NCBI GenBank assembly: GCA_037439425.1
Contig: JBBIWA010000097.1
Location: 1-19,005, forward strand
Length of the DNA: 19,005 nt
Direction: 5' to 3'
Source: JBBIWA01 sp037439425
GTDB lineage: Bacteria > Acidobacteriota > Blastocatellia > RBC074
The notes under the pieces are model-generated. The model did not search any database, had not been told where the DNA came from, and saw only the letters and a program-made list of their open reading frames with translations. Position 1 is the stretch's first letter; each line of letters starts with the position of its first letter. Position numbers and translations under genes: made by a program. Shown in pieces: positions 8,050 to 15,768 of this stretch.

Positions 8050-9906
8050 CTAGTTTGACCTCAATTTCGCTAACCACTCAGCGATCTGTTTGCGATCCTC
8101 CGCCGCCAATCCGGGGAAAGTCGCGGGCATCGGATCCTTCAACCCATATTGCCGTGCATCGGTGAGGATGCCGATGAGGTCATTCCGACTGCGATTCGGT
8201 TTCCCAGTGACGCCAATCAATGACGGGCCGATGTTGCCCTCTCCACGATCACCGTGACAGAAAGCGCAGTTGTTGGTGTAGGCTTGAGGCGGCGCGGCCG
8301 TGGCGCGCGCTACTGTTTTGCCTGCTTCTTGTGCGGCGCGCTGCTTTTGAGGCGGTGTCTTTTGTTTTTGTGCCACAGCCACAGGTTCGGCGCTGGCTTC
8401 CTGGCTTCCGGCCTCCTGATGATGAGAGACCGCGACAATCTCTTCAACTTTGCTGGGCGCGCTACCGCTCAACTGCAACGGCTGATCAAGCTGAACAAGC
8501 CATTCCGCAATCGCCTCACGATCAGCCTCTGTGAGCTGTTTGAACTTCGGCATCGAACCAGGTGAGGCCTCTCGTTTGTGGCCCGCGAGATAGTCAACTA
8601 GAAAAGGTTTTGTCAAGCGGCGGTTCTTCGCCAGTTTCACCAGGGCCGGAGCCATCGGCCCACCCATCGCCTCAGGCCCGTGACAGTTGGCGCAGTTGGC
8701 GGCATAAATCTTCTCCACGTGCAAGCCAACGACCAGGGGATTTTTGACCACGGGTGGATTGACCGGCACTCGCCGCCCAATCTCCTGCTGAAAAAATGGG
8801 GTATTAAGAAAAGCGACCGCTTCCTCTTCTTGCGCCTGCAATTTCGCGCTGAATTCAGGATCGGTCGCATCCTGATACTTTGACAGAGCCATCAACATGC
8901 TACTGCCGCCCAAGGCCAGGGCCAGCAAGCCAACTGCAAATGGTCGCCTGAGCGGATGTCTCTCCTGGCGCTTATCTATGAAAGGCAGCAGGATCAACAG
9001 ACCAAACAGCACAGTCGGCAAAACCACGGTCGGAATCAGAGCGAGCTGGCCAGGAAAATACTTGAGCAGTTGGAAAAGCGGCAGAAAATACCATGGCGGT
9101 CGAGCCAGAAAATCCGACGTTGGATCTGCCTGCGGGCCTAACCGAGCCGGAATCAAAGCCGCCAGAATCAGCAGCCCCGTGAAGACCACAAAGATAATCA
9201 CCATGTCTTTGAAGAGCTGGCCTGGATAGAATGTCTCCACCTTCTCATCATCTTTGTGATGATACGGACCAGCCGCCCCCGCCCGCCGGAAGAAATACAG
9301 GTGAAGAACTACCAGCAACAGCAGCGACAGCGGCAGCAGGAAGATATGAATAACAAAGAATCGCGAAAGCGTAATCGTGGTGAGGTCATGACCGCCGAGC
9401 AGCGCGCGCTGCGCCAGTTCGCCCACCACCGGCGCTTCACCCGCTACACTGGTTCCGACTTTCGTGCCGAAATAGGCGTCTTGATCCCACGGCAGTAAAT
9501 ATCCGGTGAAGGCAAATCCGAGCACTACTAACATCATGATGACGCCGACAAACCACAGCAGTTCGCGCCGCTGTTTGTAAGCGCCAAAAATATAGGTCTG
9601 AGCCAGATGCGCCACGAGCGTGATGATCATCGCGCTCGCGCCGTAATAATGCAGTCCGCGCACGATGCTGCCCATCGTCACGACCTTCTCGATGTAGGCC
9701 ACGCTGGCGTGCGCGTGGTCCGCCGAGGGCACGTAATACATGGCCAGGAAAATGCCCGTGGCGGCCTGCAGGAGAAAGAGAAAGACCAGGACGCTGCCGA
9801 AGACATAAGCAAAGCGCGCTCCACCGCGAATGGGTTCGTCCAGCAAGATGCGCGAAATCTTTTTGACGCCCGTGCGCTTGTCAATCCACTCATAAAGACT
9901 TTCCAT
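8050..9906 (-). CDS. Cytochrome b (b6 + subunit IV-like) fused to two cytochrome c domains
   Basis: This 618-residue membrane protein is the quinol-oxidising core of a bc-type complex. Residues 1-210 hold four helices with heme-b ligands H86, H100, H187 and H202; the 14-residue gap in the second pair matches cytochrome b6 rather than mitochondrial b. Residues about 235-345 correspond to the C-terminal half, with PPWY at 270-273 in place of the Qo-site PEWY. Two class I c-type domains follow: CANCH at 405-409 (possible Met ligand M452) and CAFCH at 547-551 (possible Met M593), separated by a low-complexity linker at about 480-540. No Cys is present near residue 35, so the covalent heme ci of b6f is not expected. 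An AAGGAG Shine-Dalgarno lies between the upstream stop and the ATG; the gap to the NDH-2/Rieske gene is only 10 nt, so they are translated from one operon. Confidence 0.93.
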   Translation of the reverse strand: MESLYEWIDKRTGVKKISRILLDEPIRGGARFAYVFGSVLVFLFLLQAATGIFLAMYYVPSADHAHASVAYIEKVVTMGSIVRGLHYYGASAMIITLVAHLAQTYIFGAYKQRRELLWFVGVIMMLVVLGFAFTGYLLPWDQDAYFGTKVGTSVAGEAPVVGELAQRALLGGHDLTTITLSRFFVIHIFLLPLSLLLLVVLHLYFFRRAGAAGPYHHKDDEKVETFYPGQLFKDMVIIFVVFTGLLILAALIPARLGPQADPTSDFLARPPWYFLPLFQLLKYFPGQLALIPTVVLPTVLFGLLILLPFIDKRQERHPLRRPFAVGLLALALGGSSMLMALSKYQDATDPEFSAKLQAQEEEAVAFLNTPFFQQEIGRRVPVNPPVVKNPLVVGLHVEKIYAANCANCHGPEAMGGPMAPALVKLAKNRRLTKPFLVDYLAGHKREASPGSMPKFKQLTEADREAIAEWLVQLDQPLQLSGSAPSKVEEIVAVSHHQEAGSQEASAEPVAVAQKQKTPPQKQRAAQEAGKTVARATAAPPQAYTNNCAFCHGDRGEGNIGPSLIGVTGKPNRSRNDLIGILTDARQYGLKDPMPATFPGLAAEDRKQIAEWLAKLRSN

Positions 9907-9916
9907 AACTTGCTCC

Positions 9917-11845
9917 TTAAGCGATGACCTCTTTATCAGGTTGGCCCTGTCTGAAATACTGGTACTTGACCTGAAGCACGCCGTCCTCGATTCTGTAATC
10001 GAGTGTGTCCATGCCGCGCGGCGCCGGGCCGCCGAGCTTGCTGCCCTGACGGTCCCAGGCGCTGCCGTGACACGGGCAGATAAAGCCTTGCTCCGCCGTA
10101 TTGATGGTGCAGCCGAGATGCGGGCAGATGGCCGAATACACCGTCATCTTCTCGCCGTTCTTCATGATCCAGACGAGCTGTTGCGAGTTGAAGCGCCCCC
10201 AGCCGCCGTCCTGCGAGATCACCACCGCTTGCTTGATCGGTTCCCCATCAGGGACTTCATCAATCGGAATGACATCAGTCCATTGTTCTTTGGCCGCGGC
10301 TTCCTTAAGGAGCGGGAAGAGACTGTAGCCGCCGAAGATGAAGCCTAGTATGGTCGTGATCGTCGCTCCCATCAGGGAGATCAGCGCGCCGAGAAATGAG
10401 CGGCGCGATTCAGGCACCGCATGCTCATTCGGGACATTGATGACTGGCGCGGCTGCGGCGCGCTCCGGCTCTTGCTTTAACCTCTCCGGCTGATCTCCTC
10501 GAGGTGGCTCTGTAGGTGATGAATGACTCATAGCTATCGCGACTCCTCTCTCAATCGCCCGTGGTTGGAATTCGGGCGAGAAGGTTTTCAGTTTGACGAT
10601 GTCTCTGGTAAAGATGAGGTCCAGCGTCCAATCAAGCGCGACCCGCACCTTGCGGTCGAGTTGCGGCAGTTTGAAAAGATAGATCGTTCGCCATAACCAC
10701 CAGGCCCAGAAACCGGAGAACTTGATCCCGTAAAGATTGGCCACGCCGGATCTCTCTCCGAGCGAGGCAAGCTGGCCCTTCAGGTCATAAACGAAGGCGC
10801 GCTTTTGCCCGCCCATGATCGAAGCCGCCATGTTGTCGGCGACGAGGCGGCCTTGCCGGATCGCATGCTGCGCCGTCGGCGGATAGGTCTTGCCCGATCG
10901 TAGATCCGGGATCGCCGCGCAATCACCGATGGCCCAGACACGCTCATAATCCGGCACTTCCAGGAATTCGTTGGTCAGAATTCGCCCGCGCTGATCGTGG
11001 GCGCACGGCAATGTAGCCAGAATGGGGTCGGGCGCCACACCCGCCGTCCAGACGAGACTGCGCGTCGGGATCTGGCGGCCGCCGCTGAGCGTGATCTCCT
11101 TCGCTGAAGCGTCTTCGACGCGCGCGCCGAGCAGCACTTCGACGCCCCGGGCGCGGAGTTTACTGAGCGCGTACTGGCCCAGGTCCTCGCTCAATTCCGG
11201 CAGGATCCGATCTTCGGGATGCACCAGCAGCACTCTCACCCGCTGAGGATCCACGTGGCGATAGTTCCGAGCTGCCTCGCGGACGAAGTCATTCAACTCG
11301 GCCACCAGTTCGACCCCGGCAAACCCTGCTCCGGCGACGACAAAGGTGAGCAAGCCCGCTTGCATAGGCGGCGGCTCGATCTCCGCCTGCTCCAGCATAT
11401 CGATGATGTGATTGCGCAGAATGATCGCATCGCCGATGGTCTTCAGGGTCAGGGCGTGGCGCTCGACGTTTTCCAGGCCGAAGAAGTTGGTCACGCTTCC
11501 CAGGGCGATCAGGAGATGGGTGTACTCGATCACGTGGCCGTGACCGCCATCGCGCGCGCCGTGAACGGTCACAATCTGTCTGTTTCGCAAGTCAACAGAT
11601 TCAATCTCAGCTTCGTGAAAATCACACTTGCGATAGATCTTGCGGATGGGAATCGTAATGTGCCGCGTGGCGATGCTGCCGGAGGCGACTTCGTGCAACA
11701 TGGGCGTGAAGACGAAAAAGTTGTCGCGGCTGATCAGAGTGAGCTTCATCCCCCTGGGGTCAGCAATGATCTTCTCAAACCGCAGCCCGGCGTAGATGCC
11801 GCCGAACCCGCCACCCAAAATCACTACGTGTACCTTATCTGCCAT
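9917..11845 (-). CDS. Type II NADH dehydrogenase - Rieske 2Fe-2S fusion protein
   Basis: The start is taken as ATG 11845-11843, preceded by GAGGA; a TTG one codon upstream is less likely. Residues 1 to about 430 are NDH-2: FAD Rossmann motif ILGGGFGGIYAG (about 9-20), NAD motif AGAGFAGVE (171-179), the FAD-binding WAIGDC segment near 305, PPTAQHA at 322-328 and a C-terminal amphipathic membrane-binding region (about 375-420). It should oxidise NADH and reduce quinone without pumping protons. Residues 439-642 are a Rieske protein with Tat-type SRRSFLG (480-486), one membrane helix (about 486-508) and cluster motifs CPHLGC (574-579) and CPCHGS (590-595): ligands C574, H576, C590, H593 and disulfide C579-C592. 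The frame is continuous, but M439 (10531-10529) has GAGAGGAG 11 nt upstream, so a free Rieske subunit may also be made. The cytochrome b-c gene follows 10 nt downstream. Confidence 0.92.
   Translation of the reverse strand: MADKVHVVILGGGFGGIYAGLRFEKIIADPRGMKLTLISRDNFFVFTPMLHEVASGSIATRHITIPIRKIYRKCDFHEAEIESVDLRNRQIVTVHGARDGGHGHVIEYTHLLIALGSVTNFFGLENVERHALTLKTIGDAIILRNHIIDMLEQAEIEPPPMQAGLLTFVVAGAGFAGVELVAELNDFVREAARNYRHVDPQRVRVLLVHPEDRILPELSEDLGQYALSKLRARGVEVLLGARVEDASAKEITLSGGRQIPTRSLVWTAGVAPDPILATLPCAHDQRGRILTNEFLEVPDYERVWAIGDCAAIPDLRSGKTYPPTAQHAIRQGRLVADNMAASIMGGQKRAFVYDLKGQLASLGERSGVANLYGIKFSGFWAWWLWRTIYLFKLPQLDRKVRVALDWTLDLIFTRDIVKLKTFSPEFQPRAIERGVAIAMSHSSPTEPPRGDQPERLKQEPERAAAAPVINVPNEHAVPESRRSFLGALISLMGATITTILGFIFGGYSLFPLLKEAAAKEQWTDVIPIDEVPDGEPIKQAVVISQDGGWGRFNSQQLVWIMKNGEKMTVYSAICPHLGCTINTAEQGFICPCHGSAWDRQGSKLGGPAPRGMDTLDYRIEDGVLQVKYQYFRQGQPDKEVIA
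10529..10552 (-). promoter_or_regulatory. Internal Shine-Dalgarno and ATG inside the NDH-2/Rieske fusion
   Basis: On the minus strand GAGAGGAG is followed after 11 nt by an in-frame ATG (10531-10529) that begins MSHSSPTEPP, the natural-looking N-terminus of a Rieske precursor 40 residues before the Tat motif. This suggests that two genes became joined by loss of the first stop while the second start was kept. Use of the site is inferred, not shown. Confidence 0.5.
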
Positions 11846-11906
11846 CAAGCTTCCTCTAGCCTGGCAAAGTATGCCGGTCTATCCTGGATCGCATGCGGCT
11901 CAACCG

Positions 11907-12095
11907 TCAGTGCCGCCCCAATACCGCGTGCGCCTCGGCGACCACGCGCTCAACGGTGAAGCCGAACTGTTTGAGCAAATCTTTGATCGGGGCCGATGCG
12001 CCGAAGGAGCGCCGGGCGACGATGCGCCCATCCAAGCCCACGTATTCGCGCCAGCCCAAACTCGCGCCTGCTTCGACTGCTATTCGCGCTCGCAT
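11907..12095 (-). pseudogene. Transketolase, C-terminal stub (62 residues)
   Basis: The stub contains RIAVEAGASLGWREYVG, then RSFGASAPIKDLL and FGFTVERVV, in the order and spacing of the transketolase C-terminal domain, where intact proteins read similarly (VAVEAG...FGxSAP...FGFT). Transketolase is about 650 residues, so more than 90 percent is missing, including thiamine-diphosphate binding and the active site. The stub begins one codon after the radical SAM stop and in the same reading frame (TAA, CTA, ATG), so the junction is a sharp breakpoint at about 12096-12101. It ends about 60 nt before the NDH-2/Rieske start. The remnant cannot be functional as transketolase. It was probably part of the same sugar-phosphate locus whose other damaged members lie to the right. 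Confidence 0.8.
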
Positions 12096-12098
12096 TAG

Positions 12099-13100
12099 TT
12101 AAGCCCTTCCCAAAAGCCTCGAAGTCACCCACCATCGGCCGACAGCCATCGATCCATCAATCAAATGGCCTGCCTTCAAGCCCAGAGCCAGAGGCTTCTC
12201 ATGAAGAAAGTGTAGACCCATACTAACCGCGCAACCACATTGAGAACAATCAGGCTGCCCGCCGAAAAAACAGGGTTCGATAACAGTCCTCAGGTCAGCG
12301 GAATAGTTGACAGACAACCGGGTAAAGGTGCAGTGGCCGGGGTCCGCGGGCGGGCATTGGTAAGCTTGAAGTGCGCCGTCGGGCAGAACTAATGCAGGGT
12401 ACTTGCGCTTTAACCCAGGTAATTCTTCCAGCAACTGACGGCGGGATTCGGCGCTCAGCATTTCCTCGCTCTGCTCGCCCTTTTGCGGGGTATAGATGCT
12501 CAGCCAGATGCGCTCAATTTCCGGCCTCGCTGTCCAAAACGCCAGGTACTCATCGAGATAACCTCGACGCGCCATCATCGGATTGGTAATAACCCAGCTG
12601 ATATCGGCAATTCTACCTTGAAGGTTGGAAAGGATTCTGTGGTAGGTGGCGGGATAGCGGCGCTTGTCGTGCTCAGGTTGTAATCCGTCAATCGAGACGG
12701 TTACCCGAACCCTGGGAATCTTGTTCCAATGGGGCGGGAAAGGGATGACAGCGCTCGTCACCACCAGTGAGTAGACCCCTTGTTTACTAAGAACTGGCAG
12801 AATCCGGTCTAATTCTCGATGCCGGAGCAACGGTTCTCCGCCGACAAAGGAAACCTGCAGTGGCCGATGCTTCCTGACTAACTCGAGCACCCCCTCGACC
12901 AGAGCGTCTCCTCGCAAGTCGCTTAGCTGACGCAAGGTCACGGCTCCGCCCAAATGCTCATCTCCGTAAGCATAGCATCCTGGACAGCGCAGTGGGCATT
13001 CCCGGGTGAGCTCAATCGAGAGCAGTGGGCTATCGCCTTTCAGAATCTTCCCCCAGGTTGAAAGGATGCTTTTTGCTTTCAAAGGCTGCCTTGTCTTCAT
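12099..13100 (-). CDS. Radical SAM protein with SPASM-like C-terminal cysteines
   Basis: The 333-residue protein starts at ATG 13100, chosen because GAGAGGAAAAG precedes it; a longer ATG start at 13145 would overlap the upstream gene more. It has the radical SAM signature CPLRCPGC (C35, C39, C42), which binds the 4Fe-4S cluster that cleaves S-adenosylmethionine, the glycine-rich FVGGEP (85-90, SAM contact) and VTVSIDGL (133-140). Six more cysteines at 249, 257, 277, 285, 288 and 290 (ending CSQCGC) resemble a SPASM/twitch-type auxiliary cluster region. The substrate is not evident: relatives modify peptides, lipids or carbohydrates, and no precursor peptide is obvious apart from the adjacent DUF2934 mini-protein. 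It overlaps that gene by 71 nt, implying translational coupling. Its C-terminus abuts a transketolase remnant in the same frame, so the last residues may not be native. Confidence 0.8.
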   Translation of the reverse strand: MKTRQPLKAKSILSTWGKILKGDSPLLSIELTRECPLRCPGCYAYGDEHLGGAVTLRQLSDLRGDALVEGVLELVRKHRPLQVSFVGGEPLLRHRELDRILPVLSKQGVYSLVVTSAVIPFPPHWNKIPRVRVTVSIDGLQPEHDKRRYPATYHRILSNLQGRIADISWVITNPMMARRGYLDEYLAFWTARPEIERIWLSIYTPQKGEQSEEMLSAESRRQLLEELPGLKRKYPALVLPDGALQAYQCPPADPGHCTFTRLSVNYSADLRTVIEPCFFGGQPDCSQCGCAVSMGLHFLHEKPLALGLKAGHLIDGSMAVGRWWVTSRLLGRA

Positions 13101-13245
13101 TGTTTCTTTTCCTCTCGGCGCCGCCCCGCGCGAGATAGAGTTCATAGGCGCGCTGCTCGATCTCTTCCCGCGTAGGCTCGCTCACTGAAGAGTGCTTTGC
13201 CCTCGATTGTTTCCCCGTCTTTTCAGGCTTTGTCGTCTTTGGCAT
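13030..13245 (-). CDS. DUF2934-type small protein (71 residues)
   Basis: The start is ATG 13245 with a strong GAAAAGGAG ribosome site that overlaps the end of the glucoamylase gene (13-14 nt after its stop). The first 20 residues are Lys/Thr/Ser-rich; PTREEIEQRAYELYLARGG (about 23-41) is the typical DUF2934 helix found in small acidobacterial and proteobacterial proteins of unknown function. The usual downstream part with a DWLxAE motif is absent; instead the frame runs on through the radical SAM leader for about 30 residues (RKRNNEDKAAFESKK). The domain is therefore probably truncated at about 13115, and the two genes now overlap by 71 nt. No function is known. Confidence 0.65.
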   Translation of the reverse strand: MPKTTKPEKTGKQSRAKHSSVSEPTREEIEQRAYELYLARGGAERKRNNEDKAAFESKKHPFNLGEDSERR

Positions 13246-13259
13246 GGTGCTCTCCTTTT

Positions 13260-15722
13260 CTAGTTGTCTTGCTCTGCCGCTTCCTGAACTGCGACCTGAA
13301 AATCTCGCCCTTCCCAGCGATCTGCCTCCACCCAGTAAAAGATGAATCTGATCGGGGCGCGCTGCTCTAACGAAACTGGGAGATCCACAAACTCGATCCC
13401 CAGAGCCGTCGCCCTCGAACGGATATCGTGAATTTTCTGCCATTCGTTGGCGCTCCAGTGAAGAATGAACGGGGCTGGCGCCTGGACACGCAGTGTTCTC
13501 CCGGCCATCACCAATCCAGGTTGCCTATTAAACTTCCACACCTCCAGGGGCTGGCAATCCCTGCGCTTGAGATAGCGATCCGCGACGGCTGGAATCAGGT
13601 CGAACACTTGCCCCTCACTGACCGAGCGCAGCAGTTTGATGTACTCGGCGTGAGCCCACATCAACGGCATCGCCGCTCCGGTCGGGCGGCCAAACGCCAT
13701 GTGGACTTCAGGTTGGTCCGGCTCATCCCAGATTTGTTCGGAGAGCAGCCCGCTCGCATTGGCGAATCCTTCCATGGCCCGGATGAAGCTGCGCGCGTCG
13801 CGCCCGGCAGCAAATTCGTAATGCCCGCGCTCGCCGGTCAACAATGGCCAGGCGCGCCCCTTTCCCCATCCCTGATAAGGGCCGCCGTCTGCTCTCTGGC
13901 CATAGCCATCATGGTTATAGCGGCGCCAACACGGCCCGAACGGAGTTTCTACTTTGAGCACTGAGTCAATCACCTGCAAAGAATCTTCGATCAGTGTGTC
14001 CCCAGGCTTGCGAATCCCGTAGCGCACCAGTTCAAGAAATCCGGCGTCTACAATCTCCTTCGCCGGGAATTCCACTTGCCATCCCGGCGCGCGATTGCGA
14101 ATCGGCAAGAGGCCGTGATTGGGATCCTCGTCCGGGTGAGGATCGCCAATCGCCACCGGATGGATACGGATGAAATGGCGGTTGATGCCGGGCGCCAATG
14201 TGCCATCAGTAGTGACCGTCCAGGGTTCGATGTGGCATTCCAGAAAATCGGCATACTCCTGGACGAACTGCGCTGTTGCTTCATCGCCTCGCTCACGCGC
14301 AAATAAGGCGGCGCAGGTGAGGGCGGCGATGTTGGAGGCGAGCGTCGAAGGCGAGTAACCGCTATTTTCTTCCCAGCGCTCTTGCGGCGTGGCTGGCCCC
14401 TGGTATATCAGGTAGCGGGCGGCGCACAGCACCATCGGGTAGGGGTCGAAGTGGCGCAACGCGCCGGCGACATGCAGCCGCCAGGCTAGCATGACGGGGA
14501 ACGCCACTTCATCTAGTTGAATCCCACTCCAGTAGGGCTTGCCGTTGATCCAGAAATTCTGATGGAATCCGCCTTCAGCTTGTTGCGAGCAGGCGAGATA
14601 GATCAGTGCGCGCAGCGCGGTTTCGGTGTTTCCGGCGGCGAGTAGGCCCGCCGCGCTGTTGCACATATCGCGTGTCCAGACCAGGTGGTAGCCGCCGATG
14701 TCATCATCCCCTTTCGCGTCACCCCAGGGAATGCTGAGCGAGGCGATCATCGCCCCCTGATAGCACTTATCCTCATGCGCTAAGAGCAAGCTGTGGCTGA
14801 CGTGATAAAGATCGCCACCGTCGCCCGTCACTTCTTCGAGCGGGAGCGCTCGCTTGCAAGCTCGCTCCCATTGTTCAATGAATCGCTGGCTATGCTGATC
14901 GAAGGGGACGTCAAGAGATTGGAGGAGCGTGGTGGCGGCATTGTGAAAGCTATCGCCAAAGGCGAGGCCCAGCGTGAACTCGTACCCTCGGCTCAGATCC
15001 AGCTCTCCAGTCAGCGCGATGTTTCCATCTTCAGCCGAGTCGAATTCCCAATCCATCTGGAAATTGTCCGCCAGGTCAGTCCACCCATCACTCATTCCGA
15101 CATAGCCGCAAGAGCGCTTGAGGAAGGGTACGGTGGCGCCCAGCGCCAGCCAGGTCCCCTTCTTGCAAGCGGTGAGAATTTCTCGTCCTGCGACCTGCTT
15201 GACTTGCCCGTTATTCCCCCAGCCCCCGACCTCAAGGTGCGGGGCCAGCAGAGCATAGAGCTTGAGCTTGCTGAGGAACCGTTCATCGCCTTCGAGCCTG
15301 GTGCGGATGAGCACCGCATCCTGGTGCGGATTGCCGATGACTTCCTTGATAATTCGATAGCGCCCCTCTGGGTCGGTGTTCGTGACCCGGAAGCCAAGGG
15401 CATGGTGCGACAGGCACTCAAGCTCAGATTTGAGGTGGCGTTTCTCTTCGTGGAAGAAGGTCTCGCCGTCCGTCACCAGATACTGCAGGTCACGAATTTG
15501 CGGACGATCTATGGTCGGGTAGTAAACTTCGTTGAGGATGCCTAAGGAGAGAGTGTACCAGACGCGGCTCGAGGCGGAGTAGGCAGCGCCGACTCCATCC
15601 TTGGCGCTTCCGGTCCAGCGCGGCTCAATCCCTGGACGACCGAATGCAAATGGCGCGCTGATGCGGCTCGCCGTCGCCGCTGATACTTCGGTTCTTTTAG
15701 GTGTTGCTGTGGTGCTCATCAT
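13260..15722 (-). CDS. GH15 glucoamylase / glucodextranase-like, cytoplasmic
   Basis: The start is ATG 15722, set by AAAGGAGG 7 nt upstream; this gives 820 residues. A beta-sandwich N-domain (about 25-290), the GH15 (alpha/alpha)6 barrel (about 300-700) and a C-terminal module (about 720-815) follow the bacterial glucoamylase/glucodextranase order. Conserved segments are GYHLVWTRDM (344-353), QLDEVAFP (402-409), the catalytic-acid region WEENSGYSPST (450-460) and the base region SEQIWDE (661-667). The enzyme should release glucose from non-reducing ends of alpha-1,4-glucans (EC 3.2.1.3-like). There is no signal peptide, so glycogen or imported maltodextrin is the likely substrate. It is the only intact carbohydrate enzyme here, between a broken glucokinase (upstream) and the DUF2934 gene (downstream). 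Free glucose would normally be phosphorylated by that neighbouring kinase. Confidence 0.92.
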   Translation of the reverse strand: MMSTTATPKRTEVSAATASRISAPFAFGRPGIEPRWTGSAKDGVGAAYSASSRVWYTLSLGILNEVYYPTIDRPQIRDLQYLVTDGETFFHEEKRHLKSELECLSHHALGFRVTNTDPEGRYRIIKEVIGNPHQDAVLIRTRLEGDERFLSKLKLYALLAPHLEVGGWGNNGQVKQVAGREILTACKKGTWLALGATVPFLKRSCGYVGMSDGWTDLADNFQMDWEFDSAEDGNIALTGELDLSRGYEFTLGLAFGDSFHNAATTLLQSLDVPFDQHSQRFIEQWERACKRALPLEEVTGDGGDLYHVSHSLLLAHEDKCYQGAMIASLSIPWGDAKGDDDIGGYHLVWTRDMCNSAAGLLAAGNTETALRALIYLACSQQAEGGFHQNFWINGKPYWSGIQLDEVAFPVMLAWRLHVAGALRHFDPYPMVLCAARYLIYQGPATPQERWEENSGYSPSTLASNIAALTCAALFARERGDEATAQFVQEYADFLECHIEPWTVTTDGTLAPGINRHFIRIHPVAIGDPHPDEDPNHGLLPIRNRAPGWQVEFPAKEIVDAGFLELVRYGIRKPGDTLIEDSLQVIDSVLKVETPFGPCWRRYNHDGYGQRADGGPYQGWGKGRAWPLLTGERGHYEFAAGRDARSFIRAMEGFANASGLLSEQIWDEPDQPEVHMAFGRPTGAAMPLMWAHAEYIKLLRSVSEGQVFDLIPAVADRYLKRRDCQPLEVWKFNRQPGLVMAGRTLRVQAPAPFILHWSANEWQKIHDIRSRATALGIEFVDLPVSLEQRAPIRFIFYWVEADRWEGRDFQVAVQEAAEQDN

Positions 15723-15768
15723 TTCGCCTCCTTTCATCTTATGCAATCGGCTTAAACGTTCCTCGCTT

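Noticed and set aside
11219..11959. A 246-codon plus-strand open frame opposite NDH-2
   Set aside because: It lies almost wholly antisense to a gene with clear FAD and NAD motifs, has no family features of its own, and is explained by GC-rich codon usage.
14793..15545. A 250-codon plus-strand open frame opposite glucoamylase
   Set aside because: It is antisense to the conserved GH15 N-domain; composition and lack of motifs mark it as a shadow.
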